Positions 52,755 to 62,294 of a stretch of DNA of 64,000 nucleotides are shown here, piece after piece. Source of the stretch: Kastovskya adunca ATA6-11-RM4 (lineage in GTDB: Bacteria > Cyanobacteriota > Cyanobacteriia > Cyanobacteriales > Coleofasciculaceae); the NCBI GenBank assembly GCA_019359445.1, contig JAHHHJ010000009.1, forward strand, positions 1 through 64,000, given 5' to 3'. A program made the translations under genes and the position numbers. Within the stretch, counting starts at the first letter, position 1. Every line of letters starts with the position of its first letter. Under the pieces are notes generated by a model that saw only the letters and a list, made by a program, of their open reading frames with translations, was not told the DNA's origin and did no database searches.

Positions 52755-53765
52755 ATGTCTACAAATTCGAGCGATGTAGAACTTTCTATAGTAGTTCCTC
52801 TTTATAATGAAGAGCTTAATATTGATTATCTATTTGAGCGATTAATTTCTGCCCTCAAGCCTCTCAATTTAAAGTATGAGATGATTTGTGTGAATGATGG
52901 CAGCCGAGACAAGACCCTTGAGTGTTTGATTGAGCATCATCGCCACAATCCGGATATCAAAGTGATCAATTTGTCTCGGAATTTTGGTAAGGAAGTAGCT
53001 TTAACTGCGGGAATTGATTTTGCGACAGGTAGGGCTGTTGTGCCGATTGATGCGGATTTGCAAGACCCACCGGAAGTCATTGAGGAACTAGTTGCTAAGT
53101 GGCGTGAAGGTTATGATGTGGTGTATGCTACGCGGCGATCGCGTCAGGGTGAAAGCTGGCTAAAACGCTTTACAGCCAATGCTTTTTACCGCGTGATTGA
53201 TAAAATCAGTCGCGTCCCGATTCCTCGCGATACGGGCGATTTTCGGCTTTTAGACCGCCGTGTTGTTGATGCCCTTAAGCAACTGCCAGAGCGCACTCGC
53301 TTTATGAAGGGTTTATTTGCTTGGGTAGGTTATAAGCAAGCTTCAATCCTTTTTGATCGTCCTTCACGACATAAAGGTTCGACAACATTTAACTACTGGC
53401 GACTGTGGAATTTTGCCCTGGATGGAATTGTTTCTTTTAGCTTTCTTCCTTTAAAAGTTTGGAGCTATATTGGAATTTTTATTTCTTTAACTTCCTTTAT
53501 TTATGCCAGTTTTTTAGTGATTCGTACCCTCGTTGCTGGCATCGATTTACCTGGATATGCCTCCATTATGGCGGCGCTTTTATTCCTAGGAGGCGTGCAG
53601 CTAATTAGCTTAGGAATTATTGGTGAATATTTAGGTCGGGTTTATGAAGAGGTAAAAGGAAGACCTCTCTATTTAGTGCGAGATTCCTACGGTTTTAATA
53701 GTAGTGAGGGAGTGACAAAAAGCGTTTCCAATCCTGTTGAATATAAACCCGACCGCTCTATTTAG
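52755..53765 (+). CDS. Family 2 glycosyltransferase (GtrB/DPM1-like) with two membrane helices
   Basis: Enzymes of this type transfer a sugar to a polyprenyl phosphate. The 336 residues show the GT2 start ELSIVVPLYNEELNIDYLFE, CVNDGSRDKTLE, NLSRNFGKEVALTAGIDFAT and the DxD region VPIDADLQDPPEVI. The motif RDTGDFRLLDRRVVDALKQL is typical of the GtrB branch. Two C-terminal hydrophobic helices follow (VWSYIGIFISLTSFIYASFL and AALLFLGGVQLISLGIIGEY). The donor sugar cannot be told. It is monocistronic. Confidence 0.9.
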   Translation: MSTNSSDVELSIVVPLYNEELNIDYLFERLISALKPLNLKYEMICVNDGSRDKTLECLIEHHRHNPDIKVINLSRNFGKEVALTAGIDFATGRAVVPIDADLQDPPEVIEELVAKWREGYDVVYATRRSRQGESWLKRFTANAFYRVIDKISRVPIPRDTGDFRLLDRRVVDALKQLPERTRFMKGLFAWVGYKQASILFDRPSRHKGSTTFNYWRLWNFALDGIVSFSFLPLKVWSYIGIFISLTSFIYASFLVIRTLVAGIDLPGYASIMAALLFLGGVQLISLGIIGEYLGRVYEEVKGRPLYLVRDSYGFNSSEGVTKSVSNPVEYKPDRSI

Positions 53766-53813
53766 AGGTGATTTTAATTAGTAATGGTTCCTTTTACTGC
53801 CATTAGCAAAGCA

Positions 53814-53840
53814 TAAAAAAAGCCCGCGCTAGGCGGACTT
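53814..53840 (-). terminator. Terminator of the glutaredoxin gene
   Basis: On the minus strand AAGTCCGC and GCGGGCTT form an 8-base stem with one mismatch and a five-base loop, followed by a run of seven T. The converging GT2 gene on the other strand ends 54 bases away. Confidence 0.8.
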
Positions 53841-53888
53841 GAATTTCACTATTGAATTGAAAGATATCTTCACTTCAGGTGTCGAGTC

Positions 53889-54212
53889 TTAAGAAGCCAG
53901 GGCAACTTCAACCATCTGCTGCAATTCACCCTGTTGATACATTTCGATCATTACGTCAGAACCACCGACGAATTCCCCATTGATGTAGACCTGAGGAATT
54001 GTCGGCCAGTTGGAATATTCTTTGATCCCTTGACGTATTTCGTACTCTTCTAAAATATCTACAGTTTCGTAGGGAACACCTAATGTGTTGAGAATTTGGA
54101 CAACGTTATTGGAAAACCCACATTGGGGCATCAACTTAGTGCCCTTCATGAAAACCAAAATTTTGTTTTCATTAACGAGTTTATCAATTTGTTCTTTCAG
54201 TTCTGGTGTCAT
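53889..54212 (-). CDS. Monothiol glutaredoxin, Grx4/GrxD family
   Basis: CGFS glutaredoxins carry or transfer [2Fe-2S] clusters with glutathione and work with BolA proteins. The 107 residues contain [20 protein letters not shown] with the CGFS motif, [19 protein letters not shown] and the family's C-terminal helix. Length is typical. It lies 64 bases downstream of the bolA gene on the same strand, so the two are likely an operon. Confidence 0.95.
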   Translation of the reverse strand: MTPELKEQIDKLVNENKILVFMKGTKLMPQCGFSNNVVQILNTLGVPYETVDILEEYEIRQGIKEYSNWPTIPQVYINGEFVGGSDVMIEMYQQGELQQMVEVALAS

Positions 54213-54276
54213 AGTTTTACGTAAATTCCTTAGCGATCGCCTCTACTTCCAGTGTACTCAACTCAGGAAATAGTCT

Positions 54277-54537
54277 TCAAGTAGTTTGACCTGTAGCTTC
54301 CCAAGCTTGCGGGGTATAGGTTTTTAACGCTAGGGCATGAATCGCTTCTGATGCCATTTCGTTTTGCAGCGCGCCATAAACGAGCTGATGTTGCTTGATC
54401 AAGCTTTTCCCTTCAAACTCAGAAGAGACGACAAGGGCTTGCAGATGATCGCCGCCTCCTGTCAAATCTTGAACCTGTATGATGGCATCCGGCAACTTCT
54501 CTTTGATTAGTGCCTCAACTTGCTCTAGGCTAACCAT
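54277..54537 (-). CDS. BolA-family protein
   Basis: BolA proteins bind the [2Fe-2S] cluster of CGFS glutaredoxins and influence iron sensing. From ATG 54535-54537 ([15 protein letters not shown]) the protein has 86 residues. The family motifs are [20 protein letters not shown] and [12 protein letters not shown], then [16 protein letters not shown] with the conserved His. It precedes the Grx4 gene, a widespread pairing. A start 12 bases earlier is possible. Confidence 0.93.
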   Translation of the reverse strand: MVSLEQVEALIKEKLPDAIIQVQDLTGGGDHLQALVVSSEFEGKSLIKQHQLVYGALQNEMASEAIHALALKTYTPQAWEATGQTT

Positions 54538-54574
54538 TACAACCCCCATTTCACTGTAATGTTACAACTCTACC

Positions 54575-55192
54575 TTAGCGTTCAGGTGCAGGTGAGGAGG
54601 ACTGACTGCCACGGGGTGTAGGATAGGGCGCATCAACAAACCCCAGTTCTAATAACTGTTGGTAAGCTTTTTTGCCGAGTTCGCGGGTGGGGTTTTGAGA
54701 GCGGACAATTTGAATCAACAGCGGTACTGCCAACTCAGGGAGATTTTGGGCTCGATGTACCAAAGCTAGTTGATAGGTGGCTTCATCGCGCATTTCAGCC
54801 GTTTCTACTGCTTTGCGCCGTTGGGCATCAAAAACCCGATTATCGATCCCGGAAAAGCTTGACGCCAACTGTTGGTAAAAATTGGACAGTTGGTTAAAAA
54901 CCTGGCGGGCGTCCTGAAGCTTCTTGGCAGCATCGGTGTAGTTTTGGGAGTTGACGGCACTAGTTGCCTCTGCCATTAAACGCTGTCCACCTGCCATGCT
55001 CAGAAGACTGGCATCTTGAGTTAGGGGACGGAGATTGTTGGGGTCCGATAAGTCTGGCTGGAAGCCAGTATCTTCTGGTAGCGAACCCGGTTGTTGAGCC
55101 TGTGCGGGTGGCAGCAGTGCCAAAGCCGTTATGAACGGTAAGGAAACAAGGCAAGTAAAGCCAAGGCGACGAACAGTTCCAGAAGAGAGCAT
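54575..55192 (-). CDS. Secreted helical-repeat (TPR-like) protein of unknown function
   Basis: No named family is recognised. The 205 residues start with a signal peptide (LGFTCLVSLPFITALALLPP) and a likely AQAQQ cleavage area. A Gln/Pro-rich stretch follows, then helices with TPR-like spacing: AEATSAVNSQNYTDAAKKLQ, AVETAEMRDEATYQLALVHR, then NLPELAVPLLIQIVRSQNP. It ends Pro/Ser-rich. It is upstream of bolA on the same strand, 38 bases away, and may be co-transcribed. Confidence 0.7.
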   Translation of the reverse strand: MLSSGTVRRLGFTCLVSLPFITALALLPPAQAQQPGSLPEDTGFQPDLSDPNNLRPLTQDASLLSMAGGQRLMAEATSAVNSQNYTDAAKKLQDARQVFNQLSNFYQQLASSFSGIDNRVFDAQRRKAVETAEMRDEATYQLALVHRAQNLPELAVPLLIQIVRSQNPTRELGKKAYQQLLELGFVDAPYPTPRGSQSSSPAPER

Positions 55193-55442
55193 GAAATAAT
55201 TTAGGGGTTAGCAAAAACAAGAGGGTCTCAAGCTTCGGGTATCTTATCATTGCCAGATGGGTCGTAAGTTAAAATACTCCGCCAACGGCTACCTGAAGTC
55301 TTAAGCGTGGATTGACTATCAGTTTCTGGGTAAAGTTCCCCATCAACTGCAAAGATGGAATTGCTCGCTTTCAACAAGTGCCAATTAAATTTACTCAATA
55401 GCTGTATAACTCAACGGTTCTTTGAGTAATCTCAGCGACCTG

Positions 55443-57593
55443 ATGGGTATCAAAATTACCCTGGCTAGCCCCCTCGCAACCTCAGGAGAAGAACTGATGA
55501 CCCGTAGCCCTGACCCTGCTGAATCTCCTCAAAATGCTGGCGTCCCAGAGTCAAGTGTGGGCAGGATGTTACAGCGCGGCGGAGAGGAACTGCTGTTAGA
55601 GAAACTTAGCGATCGCTTCACCATCCGCCCGACTTCAGACGACACCAACCTATCCCAACAAATCCCCGCAGAGTATAGCCAGCAAATCAAAACCGCTCAG
55701 TTAGCAGAATTTGTCGTTGACCCCAAGAATCAAGATGCCGCTATGCAGGCAGCACGGGCATCGGAAAATGTTGCCTTTGCTAGCCATGTTTACCAACTGC
55801 AATCGAGTCCAGAAACGCTTATTTATTTAACCGATGAAATTACAATTCAATTTGCCTCCGAGGTAGGGGAAAGCCAGAGGGAGGCGATCGCCAGTGAATT
55901 TGGCTTACAAGCCCTTAAACCTGTTGTCGGCATCCCTCACACCTTTGTGTTTCAAGTTACCGCCCAAGCCACGGAAAACCCGCTCAAAATTGCCAATCGC
56001 CTGATTGGGCGTCCAGAGGTGTTAGTGGCTGAACCCAACGTCATTGTCCCGCGAGAACCCCTCTACCGCCCCCTTGACCCTCTATACCTCCAGCAGTGGT
56101 ATCTTCATCACAACGGCGGGGCGCTTTTAGCCGCAGGTTCCCATATCTTTGCTGAAAAAGCCTGGGATATTACGCGAGGCGATCGCTCAATTGTCATCGC
56201 CATTGCCGATGACTCCATTGACCTCAACCATCCAGACTTTCAAGGTTTAGGCAAAATTGTTGCCCCCAAAGACTTTAAAGACCAAGACTTTCTCCCCCTA
56301 CCCGGAAGCCCCCAAGAAAGTCACGGCACCGCCTGCGCGGGAGTCGCTGTAGCGGAAGAAAACGGCAGTGGTATTGTTGGAGTTGCCCCTGGCTGTGCTT
56401 TAATGCCCCTCCGCACCACAGGTTTTTTGGACGATGGCAGCATTGAAGAACTCTTTGACTGGGTGATTAAACATAATGCTAGCGTTGTCTCTTGTAGCTG
56501 GGGCGCGGCTTCTGTATACTTTCCTCTTTCCTTGCGACAACGTGCCGTCCTCACTCGTACCGCTACCGAAGGACGCCAAGGCAAAGGGTGTGTAGTTGTC
56601 TTTGCTGCCGGGAATGCTAATCGCCCCCTGAGTGGCACTATTCTTGAGCGGGAGTGGCCTAATAACCTGTTGCGGGGGCCAACAAACTGGTTAGGGGGCT
56701 TCACCATCCATCCCGATGCGATCGTTGTTTCTGCTTGTACTAGCCTGAATAAAAAAGCAGCTTACAGCAACTGGGGAAGCAATATCTCCGTCTGCGCCCC
56801 CAGCAATAATGCCCCACCGGGAATGTGGTTTGAGCAAAAAGGGTTTATTGCTACTGCCCCAGAGGTAACCGTACCCACGCCCGGACTAGGCATTTTCACC
56901 ACTGACCAACTTGGGGCGGCAGGGTATGACATAGGGGACTTTACTCATACGTTTGGCGGCACCTCCAGCGCCTGTCCCGTCGTCGCTGGCGTCGCGGCAT
57001 TAGTGCTCTCTGCCAACCCCAACTTAAGCGCCCAGGAAGTTAAACGCATTTTACAAGACACGGCCGACAAAATTGTCGAACAGGATGCCGATCCGCAGCT
57101 AGGATTGCGACTGGGAACCTATGACGCGACAGGACACTCGCAGTGGTTTGGTTACGGCAAAGTGAATGCCTTTAAAGCTGTACAAGCTGCCAAACAACGG
57201 GTAAGCCAGATGGCAGCATCCCAACAGCTACAGGCAAAAAATGAAACCTCTGTTCCGATTCCTGACAATGAACCCAAAGGCGTCACTAGTGCAATTCGCG
57301 TCACCAACTCCGCCCCCGTGCGCGATATCCAAATCGCCGTCAACATTGAGCATGAATTTTTAGGGGATATCGAAGTCAGTTTAAAAGCACCGAATGGTCA
57401 AACCGTATTGCTGCAAAACCGCACCTTAGGTACCGCCACTCAGTTGCAAACGACTTACGCTCTAGAAACAACTCCCACCCTCAAGCAACTGCTTAACCAA
57501 CCCGCCGCTGGTGTCTGGCAACTTTTGGTCGTCGATTATGCGCCTGTGGATACAGGTACGCTCAAAAGTTGGGAATTAACGTTGGGAGTGTAA
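55443..57593 (+). CDS. Subtilisin-like (S8) serine protease with C-terminal P domain
   Basis: From ATG 55443 the protein has 716 residues. After a pro-region with beta/helix character (about 1-200) the catalytic triad is visible: Asp in IVIAIADDSIDLNHPDF, His in PQESHGTACAGVAVAEE and Ser in FGGTSSACPVVAGVAALVLS. The oxyanion Asn lies in VVFAAGNANRP. The last 120 residues form a proprotein-convertase P domain (DIQIAVNIEHEFLGDIEVSL, then GVWQLLVVDYAPVDTGTLKS). No signal peptide is apparent, as in several cyanobacterial calcium-dependent proteases. A TTG start 21 bases upstream is possible. Confidence 0.9.
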   Translation: MGIKITLASPLATSGEELMTRSPDPAESPQNAGVPESSVGRMLQRGGEELLLEKLSDRFTIRPTSDDTNLSQQIPAEYSQQIKTAQLAEFVVDPKNQDAAMQAARASENVAFASHVYQLQSSPETLIYLTDEITIQFASEVGESQREAIASEFGLQALKPVVGIPHTFVFQVTAQATENPLKIANRLIGRPEVLVAEPNVIVPREPLYRPLDPLYLQQWYLHHNGGALLAAGSHIFAEKAWDITRGDRSIVIAIADDSIDLNHPDFQGLGKIVAPKDFKDQDFLPLPGSPQESHGTACAGVAVAEENGSGIVGVAPGCALMPLRTTGFLDDGSIEELFDWVIKHNASVVSCSWGAASVYFPLSLRQRAVLTRTATEGRQGKGCVVVFAAGNANRPLSGTILEREWPNNLLRGPTNWLGGFTIHPDAIVVSACTSLNKKAAYSNWGSNISVCAPSNNAPPGMWFEQKGFIATAPEVTVPTPGLGIFTTDQLGAAGYDIGDFTHTFGGTSSACPVVAGVAALVLSANPNLSAQEVKRILQDTADKIVEQDADPQLGLRLGTYDATGHSQWFGYGKVNAFKAVQAAKQRVSQMAASQQLQAKNETSVPIPDNEPKGVTSAIRVTNSAPVRDIQIAVNIEHEFLGDIEVSLKAPNGQTVLLQNRTLGTATQLQTTYALETTPTLKQLLNQPAAGVWQLLVVDYAPVDTGTLKSWELTLGV

Positions 57594-57612
57594 CGAATAA
57601 AAATCTTCAAAG

Positions 57613-58287
57613 ATGGCATATCCCCAGGCACCTTGGACACTTAAAGGTTATGCACTCCAGACGGTGCATCTGATTGATGTTGCTGATGCGCGTCCCCTGA
57701 TTCCCCCAGAGTTGGATATTGTTTCTGTATTTCCAGGAAAAACTATAGGCGGAGTTTACTTGTCCTATTACGGTCAAAGTCCCGTTATGGAGTACAGCGA
57801 GTTGATCGTAGCCCCTGGAATGGTCAGTCATTCCGGCAAGGTTGGTGGTTGGGTGTCTCACATTTATGTAGACAATCCTGACTCCGTTGCTGGGGGGCGA
57901 GAAATCTGGGGACTACCCAAGGAAATGGCTGACTTTACCTGGGAACGGGATGATAGCTCCGGATCGGGTTACAGCGATCGCGTTACTGTGCGTCAAGGAG
58001 AACGGACACTTTGCCGCCTCCGCTACAGCCAGCAAGGATTGGGATTACCCTTGCCATTAAGTTTTTACGGTTTTAGTACTCAAGACTCTAAACTTCTTGC
58101 CTACAAAGCCGATCTTGAATCTCGTTTAGGGTTAGTTAGCAGCAACTTAGAAATTCCTTCTGAGAGTCCTTTTGGGAATTTAGGTTTAAAGCAACCTTGG
58201 TTAACTGGTCATTGTAAGGAATTGCGCTTAGTAGTTAATGCGCCAGAGGTGGTGCAACAACGAGGAGCAGAGTTTAGTTATCAGTAG
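57613..58287 (+). CDS. Acetoacetate decarboxylase-like protein
   Basis: The acetoacetate decarboxylase fold also includes enzymes of other activities. The 224 residues show RPLIPPELDIVSVFPGKTIG, YSELIVAPGMVSHSGKVGGW, IYVDNPDSVAGGREIWGLPK and a beta-rich end. The lysine in GGREIWGLPKEMADF sits where the Schiff-base lysine of the family lies. It starts 19 bases after the protease gene and may share its transcript. A hairpin at 58329 follows. Substrate is unknown. Confidence 0.85.
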   Translation: MAYPQAPWTLKGYALQTVHLIDVADARPLIPPELDIVSVFPGKTIGGVYLSYYGQSPVMEYSELIVAPGMVSHSGKVGGWVSHIYVDNPDSVAGGREIWGLPKEMADFTWERDDSSGSGYSDRVTVRQGERTLCRLRYSQQGLGLPLPLSFYGFSTQDSKLLAYKADLESRLGLVSSNLEIPSESPFGNLGLKQPWLTGHCKELRLVVNAPEVVQQRGAEFSYQ

Positions 58288-58328
58288 ATAGATAGCAGTC
58301 CTATTTAAGTTGGGAGATGCTAGTACCT

Positions 58329-58367
58329 GAGATACCTGATTTCTCGAAAAATTCAGTCAGGTATCTC
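58329..58367. terminator. Inverted repeat after the ADC-like gene
   Basis: GAGATACCTGA and TCAGGTATCTC are perfect 11-base arms with a 17-base loop. A T-rich stretch follows after a few bases. The rest of 58288-58616 is A/T-rich and holds no gene. Confidence 0.6.
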
Positions 58368-58616
58368 ATCTTCACAAATTCTTTGACGTCAGATTTTTTA
58401 AATTGGTTTGTAGTGATGGTTTCAGCTCTAACTTAAGAAAATTAACCCTGATTACAAACCTTTAATTATTTGCTTTGTACTACTGATATTTGTTGTAGAT
58501 GTTTAGAGGCTAGAAGGTACTAAAAATGAAAGTCTTACGCCTCTACTTAAAATTTCTCAAATAAGAACTATCAGTTTATCAATTGGGTCAGGGGATTTCT
58601 GTTGATTATTTTGGAT

Positions 58617-59042
58617 CTAAAACCACTGACCACCTTTAAAGCGCCAACGGGGAAATAAAGCCCGCATTAGTGATTGAGAGGCGAGATAAATACTCAACCA
58701 CACCAAGCTGTAATGGATAAAAAACCACTGCAGCGGCAAACCGCGCGACACATTTGGCAGACCAATAAGTTTCACAAGCAAGGCGAGAAAAATTCCTTCC
58801 CAGATACCGGACAAAAGTTGCAAGGCTCCCGGCCAGTCCCGATCCCAGCGAAACTTCTGAATGTAGTTATATAAAATATCCCAAGCTAAACCAAAGAGAG
58901 CGACATACAGCAATATCCACAAAAAGACAGGATTGAAACCGGGCCCAACGATGCCTAGATAAAACGGCAAGGTTATTAAAATCCCGACGGTAGCCAGTAG
59001 TAGCAATCGAGTTTGCCAGCGACCATATAGAGTAGGAGTCAT
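58617..59042 (-). CDS. Small integral membrane protein of unknown function
   Basis: The 141 residues contain four hydrophobic helices (LLLLATVGILITLPFYLGIV, FLWILLYVALFGLAWDILYN, GIWEGIFLALLVKLIGLP and the WFFIHYSLVWLSIYLASQSL region). Charged loops lie between them, with the words NYIQKFRWDRDWPGALQLLS. I recognise it only as a conserved-looking membrane protein. It is likely transcribed alone, as its neighbour upstream ends 197 bases away. Confidence 0.7.
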   Translation of the reverse strand: MTPTLYGRWQTRLLLLATVGILITLPFYLGIVGPGFNPVFLWILLYVALFGLAWDILYNYIQKFRWDRDWPGALQLLSGIWEGIFLALLVKLIGLPNVSRGLPLQWFFIHYSLVWLSIYLASQSLMRALFPRWRFKGGQWF

Positions 59043-59238
59043 CTTTTAGAGTCCTGAGTAATGGAGTGTTAGGGACGGGTTGAGCAATGGATGGGGGTTT
59101 GCTATAGCTATCTGTTGAATTTGTGAAATTTATTAACGAACCACAAAGGCACATCAGGATACAGAGAAAGTTAAAAAGGAGGGAGTACGCGATTGATTGA
59201 GGAATTGCTGTTAATCTACTTCTGCCTTTTAACTTCTT

Positions 59239-61218
59239 TTATGGAGATTGATTCCCCATCCATTTCAGCCATTGCAAAGGAGAGGTAATCACGTTTAAGC
59301 GGTGAAGTTTGGGGGCTTTTGTTTTGGCGATCGCATCTGTAGTTCTTAAGGCAACATACTGTAAACCGAGGAAGCTATCAACCGCTGCATAAGGCCCACC
59401 TAAGGTAATGGCTCCTGCCGCATACATCCGCCCCTGGGAATTCCGCATCTCGACTAATTCAAAATCGTTACTAACACTCAAACGCCCCAAAATATTGAGC
59501 GGCAAGTTGTAGTGGATAACTAGGTCGTTCAGAAGGGGACTGGCGGTGACTTGGGCATCTAGACCTGTGGCATCAACAATGAAGTTGGCTTCTAGCCGTG
59601 TTTGTCCCTGAAATTCTTTGTCTTGAATATAGGTGATGACGCAGTCGGATTCGCGCTCTACCCGTTCGACTTCTCCAAACTCGATTTTGTACCAGCCTTC
59701 CTTGATTCCTTCATCGACTATCCGCTGCCAATCTCTACGATCGGCAGTGGTTGTACCTCCCCAGTCGGCGAGTAAGGATTTTCGCTGTTCGGGAGTCGCT
59801 TTTTCCAAGACTGCCCGCAACTCGCCTCCCCAGCAAGCTTTCGGCCAGTTGAAGGGTTGAAATTCGTAATGGTGTTTGACAGAGCGTTGGGAAAAACCAA
59901 ATTTGTTGCCTTGGGGTTTAGGCGATCGCATCAAATGTACTAAGCGAATCTTGGGGTTCTTTTGCCGTGCTTCATAAACTCGCTGCACAATTCGCGAGGC
60001 AACAATTCCCCGACCGCGAATCAGCAAAGTACCACCTTTTTGCTCTAAATGCTCGTAAATATGGTCGTGCGGCTCGTAGGCATTGACAACCGAGTTAAAA
60101 TCCTGCGTTTGTTCCCGGTAGGCTTGCAAGTCTGGAAGGAACTTAATAGCTGGATATCCCGTTGCTAAGTGGACGTAACGGGCAACTAAAAAGGCATGTT
60201 CCCGGCGTCCGGTCTGAGTGCGGGAATAAGCGATCGCATAACGCCCATCTGTGGTTTTGCGAATCGACCGGACACTGCCATAGCGGAATATCTGCTCCCA
60301 ACCAATGCGCTTGGCTTCCCGGTCAATGGAGTCAAAGACATTCCTCGCCCGTGGAGTATAGGTTTCTGCAAAGGTCGGTTCGGCAAAAATCTGCCATAAA
60401 TAGCGAAATGACTCACCCACGCGTCCCTTCAAGAAATCTCGCCCTGCCTCGCGCAGCGCATAACTAGGCCATCCCCAAATATTATCTGGGCAAGAATCGG
60501 AATTTGAGCGCAGCCGCTCGTGCAAGGGAATTTGCGAACTGAGACACAGTTGCTGATAACGACCATAGGGCAGAGGTTCGACTCCCAAGGCGGCAACCTG
60601 CGGAATTTTTACCCCAGAAATCCGCAAAAAATCTACCCAAATAAAACTGCCTAGTCCTGCACCGACGGTGGCGTAATCCACCTCATCAACTGATAACCCG
60701 GTAGCATGAAGGTCTTGCACCTCTACTTCCATCCCTTGGAAGCTGGGTGGGGGAAATTTACTGGCGACCGGGGCAACGGCTGGGGGTGCAGATTGCGTGG
60801 GATCGGGGAGTTGAGTCTCTGGGTTAAAGAAAATCGCTGAAGCCCCAGAGGGGGAAGACACTTGAGTTGTAGGACTGAAGGTAACGCTAATTTGATAGGG
60901 GCCTATTTGTATGATGTCCCCACTGGCAAGAGAGGCAGGATTGTTTGCCTGCACACGAGTGCCATTAACAAAGACCCCATTGCGACTGTTTTGGTCAATG
61001 ACAACTAGCGTCTCGTTATCCAGGTCAATTAATCCATGAAAACGAGATACTTCTAAACTATTAAGTATCATCCGTGAGACAAGACGTCCGGCGATCGCTG
61101 TCGGCATTTGATTGAAGTCGCGCCCGAAGGCAATCGGGACACTCAACAGCGGTTCTCGGCGATCGCTTGTAGTGGGGTCTTCCCAACTCAATTGAATTCG
61201 CAACGGTGCAGAATTCAT
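59239..61218 (-). CDS. FHA domain fused to an FAD/NAD(P)-binding oxidoreductase-like protein
   Basis: The 659 residues start with an FHA phosphothreonine-binding domain (about 8-112): SVPIAFGRDFN, EVSRFHGLIDLD, NSRNGVFVNGTRVQ and LASGDIIQIGPYQI. A Pro/Ser linker follows to about 165. A flavoprotein fold then opens with VDYATVGAGLGSFIWVDFLR (GxGxxG) and includes a second dinucleotide-like motif LLIRGRGIVASRIVQRVYEA. It ends with FIVDATGLDAQVTASPLLND and GRMYAAGAITLGGPYAAVDS, typical of flavin monooxygenase or SidA-like folds. FHA at the N-terminus of such an enzyme is unusual. It lies seven bases after a second FHA gene, so a Ser/Thr-kinase-linked redox role is inferred. Confidence 0.82.
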   Translation of the reverse strand: MNSAPLRIQLSWEDPTTSDRREPLLSVPIAFGRDFNQMPTAIAGRLVSRMILNSLEVSRFHGLIDLDNETLVVIDQNSRNGVFVNGTRVQANNPASLASGDIIQIGPYQISVTFSPTTQVSSPSGASAIFFNPETQLPDPTQSAPPAVAPVASKFPPPSFQGMEVEVQDLHATGLSVDEVDYATVGAGLGSFIWVDFLRISGVKIPQVAALGVEPLPYGRYQQLCLSSQIPLHERLRSNSDSCPDNIWGWPSYALREAGRDFLKGRVGESFRYLWQIFAEPTFAETYTPRARNVFDSIDREAKRIGWEQIFRYGSVRSIRKTTDGRYAIAYSRTQTGRREHAFLVARYVHLATGYPAIKFLPDLQAYREQTQDFNSVVNAYEPHDHIYEHLEQKGGTLLIRGRGIVASRIVQRVYEARQKNPKIRLVHLMRSPKPQGNKFGFSQRSVKHHYEFQPFNWPKACWGGELRAVLEKATPEQRKSLLADWGGTTTADRRDWQRIVDEGIKEGWYKIEFGEVERVERESDCVITYIQDKEFQGQTRLEANFIVDATGLDAQVTASPLLNDLVIHYNLPLNILGRLSVSNDFELVEMRNSQGRMYAAGAITLGGPYAAVDSFLGLQYVALRTTDAIAKTKAPKLHRLNVITSPLQWLKWMGNQSP

Positions 61219-61225
61219 CTTCTTT

Positions 61226-61765
61226 TTACCCTGAATTACTGATCGGAGTCATCAAGACACTGGCGGCAGCGGCTAGAGAAGTACCGCACCACTGACATCC
61301 CCAATCCAATCGCTCATAAGCTGAAGTGCGATGACAACGAGGACATTCCAATCCATAGGTCACCTCTGGGGAGTGTTGAGGTTGGATAGAGGGAGTGGGT
61401 GGCACCAGCATCGTAGGAGGAATAATCGGCGCAGAAAGTAGAACCGCGACGACCTTTACTTCGGCTTGCCCTAAGTAAATGATGCTACCTTGACTTAAAG
61501 AGATTTCCCCGTGAGTGACTTGTTCTCCATTAACGACTGGGGGATTACTCTGGCGCAGGTTACGCAGGGCAAAGTTGTGAGTTGTCGTGTTGAAAAAAAT
61601 TTCAACATGCAATCCGGAGATAGTCGGATCGCTCAACACTAAATCGCACCGAGCCGGGTCACGACCAAGGCGGACTGTACCAGGACTTCTACTGCGCTGT
61701 TGGTTGTAAATTGTCTCTCTTTTTATTTGACCCTTTTCTTGCCACTCTAAAGTGAGTTCATGCAT
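61226..61765 (-). CDS. FHA-domain protein with C-terminal zinc ribbon
   Basis: From ATG 61763-61765 (MHELTLEWQEKGQ) the product has 179 residues. The FHA domain occupies about 12-110, with SPGTVRLGRDPARCDLVLSD, ISGLHVEIFF, LRQSNPPVVNGEQ and LSQGSIIYLGQAEVKVV. A Pro-rich linker is followed by a zinc-ribbon pair CPRCHRTSAY and CQWCG (four Cys). It is immediately upstream of the FHA-flavoprotein gene, forming a two-gene operon. The ribbon may bind protein or RNA. Confidence 0.85.
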   Translation of the reverse strand: MHELTLEWQEKGQIKRETIYNQQRSRSPGTVRLGRDPARCDLVLSDPTISGLHVEIFFNTTTHNFALRNLRQSNPPVVNGEQVTHGEISLSQGSIIYLGQAEVKVVAVLLSAPIIPPTMLVPPTPSIQPQHSPEVTYGLECPRCHRTSAYERLDWGCQWCGTSLAAAASVLMTPISNSG

Positions 61766-61865
61766 TTTCAAGAACCTCTTCGCTTTCCTCAAAATACTGC
61801 AATTACTAATAATTTGGGGGCTAATGTCCCTTAATAATTCTTTGTTTTATTAACTATTTACAATT

Positions 61866-62294
61866 ATGAAATTAATCACTTTTGTCATGGCTACGGTGTT
61901 GATTCTGCTGTGCTGGGTTGCACCTAGCAGGGCAGAAAATCCGGCACCGACGAAGCAAGGAAGCGGTGGCAGCCAAGAACAACTACAACCGCTAAAAACT
62001 TATTTCCTGAATGTTTTGCCAGGAGGTGGGCGACAATTTATTAAATTTGTTCCACCTGTAACAAAACTTCTTGTTTCCTCCCAATCAGGAGATACAACGA
62101 TTCGATTTGGCAGTAAGGCTCAGGCTTATATCAGCAAGCCAGGAAATCCTCAAGAAGTGAGTGCAGACATCTCTTGCCCAATTCAGCAATTATGGGCAGA
62201 AAATCCCCACGAAAAACCAGTACGCTTGCGAGTTGATGTTTATGCCGCCTCTTCGCCTACGGAAAGTGCGCCAACCTTACCGAACTCGGCTTGA
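61866..62294 (+). CDS. Small secreted protein of unknown function
   Basis: No family is recognised. The 142-residue precursor has a clear signal peptide ([19 protein letters not shown], cleavage near SRAEN). A Gln/Gly/Ser-rich segment follows, then a beta-rich domain with [20 protein letters not shown] and [17 protein letters not shown]. It ends in a Ser/Thr/Pro tail. The 3' end overlaps that of the converging nfi gene by 18 bases. It diverges from the FHA operon. Confidence 0.65.
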   Translation: MKLITFVMATVLILLCWVAPSRAENPAPTKQGSGGSQEQLQPLKTYFLNVLPGGGRQFIKFVPPVTKLLVSSQSGDTTIRFGSKAQAYISKPGNPQEVSADISCPIQQLWAENPHEKPVRLRVDVYAASSPTESAPTLPNSA

